Notes: generated from the sequence alone by a model not told the origin. DNA of 64,000 nucleotides from Bacteroidota bacterium (GCA_004293915.1 RDZG01000081.1:53932-117931); one strand, 5' to 3'. Positions 53,740 to 63,905 are shown, counted from the first letter of the stretch. Translations and numbers: made by a program.

Positions 53740-54292
53740 ATGGAATATTTCCACCCATGCCTCCGTTGATAACCATATCGACAAGGTTTTTGTAATCTTC
53801 AAAAATTTCTTCGGGGTCAGTAGTGTACTCTTGTATTTCGTTATCACTTTTGATAGAAGTTGTAACTAATGGCACACCAAGTTCGGAAACAATCAAGCGT
53901 GGAATGGCATGATTTGGAATACGTATTCCAATTGTTTTTTTCTTTACCCCTAAAATTTTGGGTACCTCACCTGTAGCTTTCAAAATAAAAGCATACGGAC
54001 CAGGCAAAAGAGCTTTCATTTCTTTAAAAATATGCGTGGGCAAATTATGCACATACGTAGAAATATGCGACATATCATTACAAATAAAAGCCAGATTGAG
54101 TTTTTCTGGCTTTAGATTCTTGAGTTTACAAATTCGTTCGATGGCTTTGGGCTGGTTGAGTGCACAGCCAATGGCATAAACCGTATCGGTGGGATAAATA
54201 ATTACACCACCTTTATTTAAACAGGCAATAACCTCGCTTATTTTTCGCAATTCAGGATTTTTTGGATGAATTTCGATAAGCTCAGCTGCCAT
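53675..54292 (-). CDS. L-threonylcarbamoyladenylate synthase (Sua5/YciO/YrdC family)
   Basis: 205 aa. [20 protein letters not shown] and KIRNLKPEK-like [17 protein letters not shown] are the YrdC-fold hallmark, with [18 protein letters not shown] in the core. It makes the threonylcarbamoyl-AMP intermediate for t6A37 in ANN-decoding tRNAs. It lies 4 bp behind the outer-membrane protein gene. Its 3' end is the target of the island described above. The YciO-type subgroup cannot be excluded. Confidence 0.85.
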   Translation of the reverse strand: MAAELIEIHPKNPELRKISEVIACLNKGGVIIYPTDTVYAIGCALNQPKAIERICKLKNLKPEKLNLAFICNDMSHISTYVHNLPTHIFKEMKALLPGPYAFILKATGEVPKILGVKKKTIGIRIPNHAIPRLIVSELGVPLVTTSIKSDNEIQEYTTDPEEIFEDYKNLVDMVINGGMGGNIPSTVLDCSDDEIVVLREGLGKY

Positions 54293-54296
54293 ATTA

Positions 54297-54758
54297 TTAT
54301 TTTCTACCTAATATATAACGAACATTTAGTGCTCCAAAACCTGGAAAATAACCATAACCACCGTTTAATGCAAATGCAGGCATATATTCTAACCCTAAAC
54401 TTAAAGGAATATCACTAAAAGCATATTCTAATCCAACGTTTCCCGTAACAGCAATTACGCCTGCCGAAGCAAATCCTAAGTTATTATATGCACCAAACAT
54501 AGCTCCAGCACCAAGAGGAACAGAAAGTCCTTTAACATCAGGAATCATGATATGGTACTGGTAACTGGCACCAGCTATAAAACCACCACCATACCATGTA
54601 AAACCTGCAAAAGCTTCTACAGCATGGGGTTTTGAAAACATATACTTGTACGATGCTACTAAACCATGCCCAAGTTTTGCACCTATTGCTGATTTGTAGG
54701 TTTGCGAAAATGCAGCTAAACTGCTCACTAACAATGCGGTAATGATTACTTTTTTCAT
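54297..54758 (-). CDS. Small outer-membrane beta-barrel protein
   Basis: 153 aa with a signal peptide ending AFSQ. Alternating aromatic/glycine strands ([51 protein letters not shown]) indicate an eight-strand barrel ending in a hydrophobic residue pattern. No function assignable. Translationally coupled: its ATG overlaps the rhamnosidase stop (ATGA). Confidence 0.7.
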   Translation of the reverse strand: MKKVIITALLVSSLAAFSQTYKSAIGAKLGHGLVASYKYMFSKPHAVEAFAGFTWYGGGFIAGASYQYHIMIPDVKGLSVPLGAGAMFGAYNNLGFASAGVIAVTGNVGLEYAFSDIPLSLGLEYMPAFALNGGYGYFPGFGALNVRYILGRK

Positions 54759-57700
54759 TTTAAATTTAATTTAGAGGTAGGTAAAACTTTTACTTTTTCT
54801 TGCTTATATTGATATGATAACGATAGCGATTCGCCATAATTACCCTCAAAGTAATGTATTTCGATTGGATATTTACCTATTTTTAAGAAAATTTTTCCAA
54901 CGCCAGTTTCAATTCCGTGAATTCCATCTCTTTCGGCTATTATTTTATCATTTATAATTAATCTACTTCCATCATCCGAACTGATATAAAATGTATATTC
55001 TCCTTCTTTATCAATTATTAAATTTGATGTAAACTTTATTGCCCAATAGTCTTCTCTACGCTTAATTTTTTCTAAATTCAAATCAGAAGTTACACTATTA
55101 AATACCAATTTCTCTTTTCCAAAATCTGGAATTTTAGTGTAAGTTCCTTCAAAATATTGAAAATTCCAACCATTGATACTTGGTATATATAAATCTAAAA
55201 ACGAGCCACTTACATTACTTTCTTCGCCATTATCTGCAATTGCTTTTGCCAAAATAGTTGTTTGCTTATTTACTTTAAATGGTTGCGTATATTTTAATGA
55301 ATTTTTAGTTGGTTCTGAATTATCTATTGTATAAAATATTGTTGCATTTTCACTTCTGTTTTTAATTGAAACTTCAATATTTTGAACTACAAAAGTAGTA
55401 TCGCCAATTGAAATTTGTGGTGAAAAAACTGGGTTTTTATATTCAGGATAATCAAAAGTTGATTTGATTTTATATTTTCCAGACTGAAACTCAAATACAG
55501 ACTTCCCGTTTTCTGATTTAATAAATTTGCAAAAAGTTTGACTTTTATAGTCTAAGTCATTGATTTTTAAGTTATTAATATCGTTAGTTGGAATATAAAC
55601 CCTTGCATTTGTATTCACAGGGATTTCAATTTCCCAATCCATTTTGTTTCCCTCTGTTTTCCAATTACTAACGATATTTCCATACAAACATTTGTGCGAA
55701 GCCTTTGCCCAAGTTACTCTTTTATCCAATTTTGGATTCATAATTATCGTTTTAAAACCCACATTTACAGAATCAGAAGCTATACCTGCCACATCCTCAA
55801 ATATCCATGTTATTGCATCTCCCAAAAGCATCACATGATTTCCAGAGTTCATATCAGGTCGGGCTTTGTCGCCATTCCAAAGTTCCCAAATTGTGGTTGC
55901 ACCTTTGTTAATCATATAGCCCCAACTTGGATATTGGGTGTTTGTTGCCAAAGCATAAGCCAAATCTGCTCTCCCGTTGTCTGTAAGTGCTTTCATTTGC
56001 CACTGTCCGCCAATCAAACCTGTTGCCATTTTGGTATCGAGATCCAAAACAAGCCTTTCGATTAAGTTATTAAAAATCATTTTTTTATCTTTAGCTTCAA
56101 TTATATTCATTCCTAATGGCAACAAATTTGATGTAATAGAATTGTTGCTATACATTTTTTTGTAATTATCGTATAGTGTAGAATTTATGGCACTTTTGAT
56201 TTTTTCTGCTTCTGAATTAAAGAATTTTTGATCATCGATTTTTCCAAGTTTTTGGGCAAAATTTGCAGTTAATTTTAAATCAAAATAAAGATAGCACGAA
56301 CTCATTAGCATTCCAGAGGTTTGTCTTTTAGGGTCTGTACTCCAAATCATATCTAATTTTTCGGGTGGCATGCACCAATCTCCATACGTATTTCTGTTTG
56401 TAAGTCCATCTTGAACATAGCTAATATTAAATTTTAAAAACGATTTTATGGCTTCGTAATTTTTCTCAATTACTTGTTTATCACCTGTTTGCTGATTAAA
56501 AACATAAGGTAAAATCACAAAACATGAGGGCCAAACCACACCATCGGAATAGGTTTTTATCATGCCAGTATGTGTAGGAACGACATCCGAAACCGAGCCA
56601 GTTTCGAGTTGTGCATCATTAATATCTTGTAGCCATTTGGCATATAAACTAATATTTTTAAAAATAAAACTTTCTCCTTTTGCTGCCAAAGAGCGGTCGC
56701 CAAGCCATCCAAAACGCTCATCTCGTTGCGGACAATCGGTTGGCATACTTCTGTAATTTCCTTTTATTCCCCAAACTGCGTTATCAAAAATTTTTGTCAT
56801 GATAGGGTTTGAGCAAGCAAAATCGCCAACTTTTTCTACGGCATCATAGATCACTTTTCCTTCAATATTTTCGGGTTTTAAATCCGCAATTCCGTTTACT
56901 AAAATATACCGAAAGCCATGATAGGTAAATTTGGGTTCCCAGTTTTCGCCATTTTCATCGCCTTTACATATATAGGTATCAGTAACTTCAGCGGTTCGCA
57001 TATTATCTAAATACAATGTTCCCGTTGGGTTCAATAGTTCGGCAAAAGTCATTTTTATAACATCACCTTTTTTTCCTTTAAAGTTTATTTTAGCCCATCC
57101 AACCATATTTTGACCCATGTCTACAATATAAGCATTGCCAACTAATTTATTTATTTTAATAGGCTTAAGCGTTTGCATGATTTTAATGGGTTCTTTGTTT
57201 TCGAACGAAATGGTAGGCGAAGGAGCAGAAACCAATTCGGCATTTTGCCATTTTGAATCATCAAAATCAGGTTTGTTCCAATTTGCAATTTCTTTATTGG
57301 CATCGTATTTTTCGCCATCATATTCGTTTGAAGTAACAATTGGTCCATTTGCAGTTAATTTCCAAGTTGCATCTGTGCCAATCGCTTCTTTTGTGCCATC
57401 CATATATTCGATATGAATTTGAGCGATTAATTTTGGAAATCTAGGCTTATAGCCCGCCAATGTATCCGTAGTTTTTAGTTTGGTTGTCCATTCGCCAGTT
57501 GCTTCTTGCAAAGGTCGCATAGCAGTCCATCTGCCTGGACCGATTACGGCAGCAAATGTGTTAATGCCTTTTTGTAAATTTTCAGTTATATTATACGAAT
57601 TGGCATACATTCTTTTTTCGGTTTGCGAAAGTGCAGGAGCAAGCACAGCATCGCCAATTTTATTGCCATTGATATAAAATTCGTACAACCCTGCTGTTGA

Positions 57701-58231
57701 AACATGAAGGATTGCTTGTTTTATTTTTTTAGTAATTTTAGCATTTTTTCTTAGATAACGTGCTGATAATGTAGCATTTATAGCGTTTGGTTTTTCCCAA
57801 GAAAATGCTTTGTCAATTCCAATCCACTTGGCTTTCCATTCTGAAAAATTCATCAAACCAGTGGTAAAACTATTTATTTCGCTCCATTCGGATTCAAGAT
57901 TATTTTTGTCCCAAACTTTTACTTTCCAATAATAAATAGTGTTTGAAGCTAATTTTTGTCCGTTATATAAGATATTTACAGATTGGTCAGAATCTGTCAT
58001 GCCCGAACTCCAAATGGCTTTAAATAAATTTCCGGGTAATGTTGAAATTGCTAGAGTGTAAGCAGTTTGTTTTTGTCCGTTTTGACTCGAAATAGTTAGC
58101 CAACTAAACCGAGGATTTTGGCTTGTAATTCCAATTGGATTAGATAAATATTCACATTTTAATTCTTTTGGATGTATTACATCTTGTGCAAAAGCAAGAT
58201 ATGAAGCAAAAATTAGGAGGTATTTTTTCAT
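54755..58231 (-). CDS. GH78 alpha-L-rhamnosidase with C-terminal CHB_HEX_C-like and PA14 domains
   Basis: 1158 aa, signal peptide ending AFAQ. An N-terminal Fn3-like module (NPRFSWLTISSQNGQKQTAY, then YYWKVKVWDKNNLESEWSE) and beta-domains lead to the GH78 barrel, whose DCPQRDERFGWLGD carries the acid residues. WELWNGDKARPDMNSGNHVM and the following C-domain complete the enzyme. Then come a chitobiase C-terminal-like beta domain (SIKNRSENATIFYTIDNSEP) and a PA14 domain (GWNFQYFEGTYTKIP ... SDDGSRLIINDKII). Extra domains suggest sugar binding and surface attachment. Probably degrades plant rhamnosides with the CE7 esterase and the other GH78. Confidence 0.9.
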   Translation of the reverse strand: MKKYLLIFASYLAFAQDVIHPKELKCEYLSNPIGITSQNPRFSWLTISSQNGQKQTAYTLAISTLPGNLFKAIWSSGMTDSDQSVNILYNGQKLASNTIYYWKVKVWDKNNLESEWSEINSFTTGLMNFSEWKAKWIGIDKAFSWEKPNAINATLSARYLRKNAKITKKIKQAILHVSTAGLYEFYINGNKIGDAVLAPALSQTEKRMYANSYNITENLQKGINTFAAVIGPGRWTAMRPLQEATGEWTTKLKTTDTLAGYKPRFPKLIAQIHIEYMDGTKEAIGTDATWKLTANGPIVTSNEYDGEKYDANKEIANWNKPDFDDSKWQNAELVSAPSPTISFENKEPIKIMQTLKPIKINKLVGNAYIVDMGQNMVGWAKINFKGKKGDVIKMTFAELLNPTGTLYLDNMRTAEVTDTYICKGDENGENWEPKFTYHGFRYILVNGIADLKPENIEGKVIYDAVEKVGDFACSNPIMTKIFDNAVWGIKGNYRSMPTDCPQRDERFGWLGDRSLAAKGESFIFKNISLYAKWLQDINDAQLETGSVSDVVPTHTGMIKTYSDGVVWPSCFVILPYVFNQQTGDKQVIEKNYEAIKSFLKFNISYVQDGLTNRNTYGDWCMPPEKLDMIWSTDPKRQTSGMLMSSCYLYFDLKLTANFAQKLGKIDDQKFFNSEAEKIKSAINSTLYDNYKKMYSNNSITSNLLPLGMNIIEAKDKKMIFNNLIERLVLDLDTKMATGLIGGQWQMKALTDNGRADLAYALATNTQYPSWGYMINKGATTIWELWNGDKARPDMNSGNHVMLLGDAITWIFEDVAGIASDSVNVGFKTIIMNPKLDKRVTWAKASHKCLYGNIVSNWKTEGNKMDWEIEIPVNTNARVYIPTNDINNLKINDLDYKSQTFCKFIKSENGKSVFEFQSGKYKIKSTFDYPEYKNPVFSPQISIGDTTFVVQNIEVSIKNRSENATIFYTIDNSEPTKNSLKYTQPFKVNKQTTILAKAIADNGEESNVSGSFLDLYIPSINGWNFQYFEGTYTKIPDFGKEKLVFNSVTSDLNLEKIKRREDYWAIKFTSNLIIDKEGEYTFYISSDDGSRLIINDKIIAERDGIHGIETGVGKIFLKIGKYPIEIHYFEGNYGESLSLSYQYKQEKVKVLPTSKLNLK

Positions 58232-58299
58232 TTTTGATAAGTTTTTGTAGACAAAAATATAAAAATAAATGATTTTTTAAGAAACAATACGATTTGAAG

Positions 58300-58329
58300 T
58301 TTGCTTTTGAAAGTATTGTTATATATTTG
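58300..58329 (+). promoter_or_regulatory. Promoter of the nuoKLMN operon
   Basis: TTTG at 58300-58303 and TATATTTG at 58322-58329, 18 bp apart, match the Bacteroidota promoter. The nuoK ATG follows 28 bp downstream, so the operon is transcribed independently of the upstream genes. Confidence 0.6.
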
Positions 58330-58357
58330 GGCTTCGAAATTCGTATTAATAGCATTC

Positions 58358-58678
58358 ATGCAAAGTATTGTACAAGTCATTCCTCAAAACTATTATATTT
58401 TATTCTGCCTAGCCATTTTTTGCATTGGCATCACTGGTGTGCTCATTCGCAGAAATATGATTATCGTTTTTATGTCCATAGAATTGATGTTAAATTCAGT
58501 TAATTTATTATTAACAGCCTTTTCGACCTACAAAGGCGATGCTGGAGGTCAGGTATTTGTGTTTTTCATAATGGCTGTTGCTGCTGCCGAAGTTGCAGTT
58601 GGTTTGGCTATTATTGTGATGATATACAGGAATTTACGTTCGGTTGATATCAAACAATTGAATAAATTGAAATGGTAA
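58358..58678 (+). CDS. nuoK: NADH-quinone oxidoreductase subunit K
   Basis: 106 aa from ATG 58358, the normal length; an earlier ATG adds 19 non-conserved residues. Three transmembrane helices, with GITGVLIRRNMIIVFMSIELML and AEVAVGLAIIVMI carrying the conserved glutamates in helices. It is part of the proton-pumping arm of complex I. First gene of a nuoK-L-M-N unit, 26 bp before nuoL; nuoA-J is not in this window. Confidence 0.96.
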   Translation: MQSIVQVIPQNYYILFCLAIFCIGITGVLIRRNMIIVFMSIELMLNSVNLLLTAFSTYKGDAGGQVFVFFIMAVAAAEVAVGLAIIVMIYRNLRSVDIKQLNKLKW

Positions 58679-58704
58679 TTTTCATAACTTTATAATTATT
58701 TAGC

Positions 58705-60630
58705 GTGTTAGAATTAGTTTGGCTTATCCCAGTTTTACCTCTTTTAGGATTCCTCATTAATGGAATTGGTTACAAAGTTTTACCAAAATCTGCAGTTGCA
58801 ATCATTGGCAGTTCAACCATTTTTGGTTCATTTGCTATTGTGATTTCGCTCTTTTTGGGAATTATCAACGGTACAATGCCAATCACTACTATCAATTTTT
58901 ATGATTTTATTACTGTAGGAAATTTTAATATTCCTTTTTCTTTTTTAATAGATGAACTTTCGGTTTTGATGATGCTAATCATAACTGGTGTAGGTTTTCT
59001 GATTCATATCTATTCTGCTGGCTACATGCATGATGACGAAGGATTTAATAAATTCTTTGCCTATCTTAATTTATTCATCTTCTTTATGTTATTGCTTGTT
59101 TTGGGAAGCAATTATGTAATCATGTTTATTGGTTGGGAAGGAGTTGGCTTGTGTTCTTATTTATTAATTGGTTTTTGGTTTAAAAATAATGCTTATAACG
59201 ATGCTGCTAAAAAAGCTTTTATCATCAACCGTGTAGGCGATTTAGGGTTTTTATTAGGTATGTTTTTGATAGCTATCAATTTTGGTTCTTTAGAATTTGC
59301 TACCGTTTTTGATATTGCAAAAGGTTTGAGTCCTGATGTTTTGGGAGTTACAGCTTTAACAGGTATCACTATTTTATTATTTATTGGTGCAACAGGAAAA
59401 TCGGCTCAATTGCCACTTTATACATGGCTGCCAGATGCCATGGCTGGACCAACGCCAGTTTCGGCATTGATACATGCCGCTACCATGGTTACTGCTGGTA
59501 TTTACATGATTGCTCGTTCCAATATTTTATTTACACTTGCCCCTGTTACAATGGGCATAATTGCCGTTGTGGGTATTTGCACAGCACTTTTTGCTGCCAC
59601 AATCGGACTTTTTCAAAATGATATTAAAAAAGTATTGGCTTACTCCACCGTTAGCCAATTGGGATATATGTTTTTGGCTTTAGGAGTTGGTTCGTTTACT
59701 GGAGCATTATTTCATGTAATGACACATGCATTTTTCAAAGCCCTATTGTTTTTAGGTGCTGGCAGTGTGATTCATGGCATGTCTGGCGAACAAGATATAC
59801 GCTCTATGGGTGGATTAAGAAGTAAAATGCCAATTACATTTGCTACATTTTTAATTGGAACAATCGCAATTGCAGGTATTCCACCTTTTGCTGGATTTTT
59901 CTCAAAAGATGAAATCTTAGCAAAAGCATTTGAAGTTTCGCCAATTCTTTGGGTTTTAGGGGTTTTAGGAGCGATGTTTACTGCATTTTACATGTTTAGA
60001 TTATTGTTTTTAACCTTTTTTGGAACTTTTAGAGGTACACACGAGCAAGAACATCATGTACACGAAAGTCCGATTAACATGACTGTCCCACTAATAGTGT
60101 TGGCAATTTTATCAATCATTGGTGGATTTTTTAATGTACCCAATGTGTTGGGAGGAAGTTCTAACTTAGGAAATTACCTAAAGCCAATTTTTGAAAACAG
60201 TATGCTCATTGCCGAATCGGGTGTACACGCACTTTCGCACGAAACAGAATACATGTTGATGGCTATTTCGGTTTCAGCTGCATTGATTTCAATTATTGTG
60301 GCATACATTATATATATGTCTAAAAAAATAGTACCTGCAGCAGATTCGGTTGAAAATTCGTTTGTATCTAATTTGGTTTACAACAAATATTTTGTTGATG
60401 AACTTTACAATAATGTGATTACAAAACCATTAGATGTTTTATCTACAACATTTTATAAAATAGTTGAAAAATCAGGAATTGATGGCATCGTAAATGGATT
60501 GGGACGTTTAACTATTGGCACATCAAAATACCTAAGATTAGCACAAACAGGAAACACAGGTGGTTATGTTTTGATGATGGTTTTTGGCTTGGTTATTATC
60601 ATATTATTTGGTTTATTTATTAAAATCTAA
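58705..60630 (+). CDS. nuoL: NADH-quinone oxidoreductase subunit L
   Basis: 641 aa from a GTG start. Many transmembrane helices, with GWEGVGLCSYLLIGFWF, GATGKSAQLPLYTWLPDAMA and HAATMVTAGIYMIAR, the Mrp-antiporter-like core, and the long amphipathic C-terminal helix. It pumps protons at the end of the membrane arm. Eight base pairs before nuoM. Confidence 0.97.
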   Translation: MLELVWLIPVLPLLGFLINGIGYKVLPKSAVAIIGSSTIFGSFAIVISLFLGIINGTMPITTINFYDFITVGNFNIPFSFLIDELSVLMMLIITGVGFLIHIYSAGYMHDDEGFNKFFAYLNLFIFFMLLLVLGSNYVIMFIGWEGVGLCSYLLIGFWFKNNAYNDAAKKAFIINRVGDLGFLLGMFLIAINFGSLEFATVFDIAKGLSPDVLGVTALTGITILLFIGATGKSAQLPLYTWLPDAMAGPTPVSALIHAATMVTAGIYMIARSNILFTLAPVTMGIIAVVGICTALFAATIGLFQNDIKKVLAYSTVSQLGYMFLALGVGSFTGALFHVMTHAFFKALLFLGAGSVIHGMSGEQDIRSMGGLRSKMPITFATFLIGTIAIAGIPPFAGFFSKDEILAKAFEVSPILWVLGVLGAMFTAFYMFRLLFLTFFGTFRGTHEQEHHVHESPINMTVPLIVLAILSIIGGFFNVPNVLGGSSNLGNYLKPIFENSMLIAESGVHALSHETEYMLMAISVSAALISIIVAYIIYMSKKIVPAADSVENSFVSNLVYNKYFVDELYNNVITKPLDVLSTTFYKIVEKSGIDGIVNGLGRLTIGTSKYLRLAQTGNTGGYVLMMVFGLVIIILFGLFIKI

Positions 60631-60638
60631 CAACATAA

Positions 60639-62111
60639 ATGTACGGATTAATTTTATTATTCATTCCTTCGGTATTTGCTTTATTGGCATTATTTTCGGG
60701 TAAATCTGCCAAATCGGTGGCTTTGGCAGGTGCTGTTTTGCAATTAGCGTTTACAGTTTTTGCATTTTATTCACTTTCGTCTACAGCCGAATTTAGTTTT
60801 TCTACACCATGGATTTCAAGTTTAGGAATTAGCTTTAGTTTGGGTCAAGATGCCATAAGTTTAGTTTTGGTTTTTTTAACGAATATTTTAGTTCCTTTAA
60901 TTATATTATCTTCTTTCTCAGGCAGACCCTATTCGGATAATGCAAACTTTTATGCCTTGGTTTTATTTATGCAAACGGCATTAATTGGGGTTTTTTCGGC
61001 AATGGATTGTTTTTTGTTTTATATTTTTTGGGAAGCGGCACTTATTCCAGTTTATTTTATTGCAGCCATTTGGGGAGGAGAAGACCATATAAAAATCACA
61101 TTTAAGTTCTTTATCTATACTATTTTCGGTAGTTTATTTATGCTTTTGGGTATCATTATGCTCTATTTGCAAACACCAGCACCACATAGTTTTGCTTTTG
61201 CAGATTTGGCAAATGTTCAAATTAGTTCGTTGGTCGAAGGTACCATTTTTGGATTTTTCTTATTGGCTTTTGCTATCAAAATGCCGATTTTTCCATTACA
61301 TACTTGGCAACCCGATACGTACACCATTTCGCCAACACCAGGCACCATGTTGCTTTCGGGAATAATGCTAAAAATGGGTATTTTCGGCATCATTCGTTGG
61401 ATTATTCCAATTTTTCCTTTTGCATTCAATGATTGGAATTTTTGGTTAGTTACCATTTCAGTTGTTGGCATAATTTATGCTTCTATCATTGCCATTCAAC
61501 AAAAAGATTTTAAACGTTTAGTAGCTTTTTCATCTATTGCCCATGTTGGTTTAATTTCAGCAGGTTTATTTACTGGAACTTTAGAAGGTGTGCAAGGTGC
61601 TGTAATTCAAATGTTTAACCATGGAATAAATGTAGTAGGCTTGTTTTTTATATTAGAAATTATTTCTCAACGTACCAATTCGAGAGAAATTTTTTCGCTT
61701 GGAGGTATAGTACATACCGCTCCAAAATTAGCTATTTGCTTTGTAATCATTATGTTAGGCAGTGTGGCATTGCCGCTAACCAATGGTTTTGCAGGTGAGT
61801 TTTTGTTATTATTGGGTGTTTATAAATACAATATGTGGCTAGGTGCTGTTGCTGGTTTGACTATTATTTTAGGTGCAGTTTACTCGCTTCGTATGTATAA
61901 AAATGTGATGCTAGGCGAAGCCAATCAAACTACACAAAATTTTAAAGATTTAACTATAACAGAGATGGCTGTTTTAATGCCAATTTGTGCTATTGTAATT
62001 ATTTTGGGCTTGTTTCCTAATTTGATTTTAAGTTTTACTGAACCTGTTTCGCAACAAATTGTAAGTTATTTGGCAGAAAATTCGTATGCCATTTCTGGAT
62101 TATTGAAATAA
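60639..62111 (+). CDS. nuoM: NADH-quinone oxidoreductase subunit M
   Basis: 490 aa, about fourteen transmembrane helices. Antiporter-like core: FYIFWEAALIPVYFIAAIWG, KMPIFPLHTWQPDTYTISPT, AFSSIAHVGLISAGLFTG. The lysine and glutamate residues of the proton channel lie in these helices. It is 9 bp before nuoN. Confidence 0.97.
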   Translation: MYGLILLFIPSVFALLALFSGKSAKSVALAGAVLQLAFTVFAFYSLSSTAEFSFSTPWISSLGISFSLGQDAISLVLVFLTNILVPLIILSSFSGRPYSDNANFYALVLFMQTALIGVFSAMDCFLFYIFWEAALIPVYFIAAIWGGEDHIKITFKFFIYTIFGSLFMLLGIIMLYLQTPAPHSFAFADLANVQISSLVEGTIFGFFLLAFAIKMPIFPLHTWQPDTYTISPTPGTMLLSGIMLKMGIFGIIRWIIPIFPFAFNDWNFWLVTISVVGIIYASIIAIQQKDFKRLVAFSSIAHVGLISAGLFTGTLEGVQGAVIQMFNHGINVVGLFFILEIISQRTNSREIFSLGGIVHTAPKLAICFVIIMLGSVALPLTNGFAGEFLLLLGVYKYNMWLGAVAGLTIILGAVYSLRMYKNVMLGEANQTTQNFKDLTITEMAVLMPICAIVIILGLFPNLILSFTEPVSQQIVSYLAENSYAISGLLK

Positions 62112-62120
62112 AATTATCAC

Positions 62121-63536
62121 ATGATTTCTATTATAATACTTTCTTTATTAGGTCTTTTTTGTATGATGTCGGGGTTGTTTAAACCCTCAACAAAGTTTAT
62201 TGTTGGTTTGTCAATAGGTGTAATTTTGGGCTGTGGAACACTATTTTTGACGCATTGGGATAATTTTTATCTCATTCCAGCATGGGATTTAGACATTACC
62301 TATTACAACGACATGGCTTTTTTTGATAATTATGCCATATCATTTAGTATTTTGTTAAGTTTGATTGTTGCAACCGTTTTTTCTTTATCAGAATATCATT
62401 TTAATCAATTTAAAAACTATCATACCGAGCATATTGCACTTTTTATTTTCGCATTGATTGGTATGATTATTATGGTTTCGTTTGATCATTTAGCCATGCT
62501 TTTTGTGGGTATCGAAATTATGTCGATTCCGCTTTATATTTTGGCTGGAGTAAATAGAAAAGATACAAACTCTAATGAATCGTCTATAAAATATTTTTTG
62601 ATGGGAGCATTTGCTTCAGGACTTTTACTAATGGGAATGACCTTGATTTATGGCGAAACATCATCGTTTCATCTTGATTTAATTGCTGATTACATTCAAA
62701 CCAATCCAGCAGCAGTAGGTAGCCCAATTTTAGCTATTGGTGTTTTGTTGGTTTTTGCAGGTATGTTGTTTAAAGTTTCTGCTTTTCCCTTTCATTTTTG
62801 GACTCCAGATGTATATCAAGGCGCTCCTACTTTGGTAACAACATTTATGAGTACATCGGTTAAGGTGGCTGGATTTGCAGCTTTTTTCCGCCTTTTCTAT
62901 AATTGTTTTTTAGACTTAGATGGTATTTGGTCTGATTCGCTTGCTATAATTTCTATTTTGACAATTACTGTTGGAGGTGTGACTGCCGTTTTTCAAAATA
63001 GCATGAAGCGTTTATTGGCGTTTTCGAGCATTTCTCATGCTGGATATTTGCTCATTACACTGCTTGTAGCTAACGATTTATCATCAGGAAGTACTATTTT
63101 ATATTATGGAGCAACTTATGCTTTTGCTTCTATTGCAGCTTTTGCTGTAATTATGGTAGTAGAAAATTATTCAAAATCCGATACCGTAGATAGCTTTAAT
63201 GGGCTAGCTAAATCAAATCCACTTTTGGCATTTGTGATGACAGTTGCTATGCTTTCGCTCGCTGGTATTCCAATCACAGGCGGATTTTTTGCTAAGTTTT
63301 ATATTTTAAGTTCTGCAATAGAAGCTGATTATTATTGGATAGCAGTTATCGCAATTATAAATGCAATTATCGGTGTTTATTATTATTTTAAAGTCATTAT
63401 TGCTATGTATTTTAAAGAACAAAACGCTACTTCTGCTTTCCCAATAAGTATTTTTTATTCAACTATTTTGGCGATTTTAGTATTGGTAATCATCCTTTTA
63501 GGTGTTTTTCCAGATGTAGTTTATAGTTTGTTTTAA
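62121..63536 (+). CDS. nuoN: NADH-quinone oxidoreductase subunit N
   Basis: 471 aa, the smallest antiporter-like subunit. GIEIMSIPLYILAGVNRKD, FKVSAFPFHFWTPDVYQGAP and AFSSISHAGYLLITLLV are the conserved blocks. Completes the nuoKLMN unit. A palindrome at 63544 lies 8 bp past the stop. Confidence 0.97.
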   Translation: MISIIILSLLGLFCMMSGLFKPSTKFIVGLSIGVILGCGTLFLTHWDNFYLIPAWDLDITYYNDMAFFDNYAISFSILLSLIVATVFSLSEYHFNQFKNYHTEHIALFIFALIGMIIMVSFDHLAMLFVGIEIMSIPLYILAGVNRKDTNSNESSIKYFLMGAFASGLLLMGMTLIYGETSSFHLDLIADYIQTNPAAVGSPILAIGVLLVFAGMLFKVSAFPFHFWTPDVYQGAPTLVTTFMSTSVKVAGFAAFFRLFYNCFLDLDGIWSDSLAIISILTITVGGVTAVFQNSMKRLLAFSSISHAGYLLITLLVANDLSSGSTILYYGATYAFASIAAFAVIMVVENYSKSDTVDSFNGLAKSNPLLAFVMTVAMLSLAGIPITGGFFAKFYILSSAIEADYYWIAVIAIINAIIGVYYYFKVIIAMYFKEQNATSAFPISIFYSTILAILVLVIILLGVFPDVVYSLF

Positions 63537-63543
63537 TCAAAGT

Positions 63544-63566
63544 TTTGAACGATTTTATCGTTCAAA
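63544..63566 (+). terminator. Palindrome after nuoN, weak terminator
   Basis: TTTGAACGAT, TTT, ATCGTTCAAA: a perfect 10-bp stem with a 3-nt loop. No T-run follows, so termination is uncertain. Confidence 0.5.
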
Positions 63567-63592
63567 GCATATCTTGAAAAATAAAATACTTA

Positions 63593-63691
63593 CTAGATTG
63601 ATGTTTTTTTATTTTCAGGTAATGTATTTACCCAAATCAAAAGTGCAATTCCAATTATAGCTACTCCAATATAAATATATCCTAATGTCAT
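63593..63691 (-). CDS. Very small membrane peptide, 32 aa
   Basis: ATG at 63691: MTLGYIYIGVAIIGIALLIW followed by VNTLPENKKTSI and stop. One hydrophobic segment of about 20 residues with a polar tail. Could be a real small membrane protein or chance; it follows a second short ORF of similar kind on the same strand, 5 bp apart. Confidence 0.45.
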   Translation of the reverse strand: MTLGYIYIGVAIIGIALLIWVNTLPENKKTSI

Positions 63692-63695
63692 GTTT

Positions 63696-63842
63696 TTAAT
63701 TTTTAAGTAATTTTACGCCAACTATAAGAAACGTCAACGTACCTATAAGCCCCCCTATAAGTACAAAAACTTTTTCCAAACTATATGTGTCTAACAATTT
63801 TATAAGAAAAACACCAGCAAAAATAAATTTAGATATATCCAT
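63696..63842 (-). CDS. Small membrane peptide, 48 aa
   Basis: MDISKFIFAGVFLIKLLDTY at the N terminus and VFVLIGGLIGTLTFLIVGVK near the C terminus give two hydrophobic helices. Codes on the minus strand just upstream of the 32-codon ORF. No homologue recalled. Function unknown. Confidence 0.45.
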   Translation of the reverse strand: MDISKFIFAGVFLIKLLDTYSLEKVFVLIGGLIGTLTFLIVGVKLLKN

Positions 63843-63905
63843 GAAATATTTCCTAACTCTTCTTTTTGCTTTTTGTCATTAAACAAATATTATATAACAA
63901 ATAGG

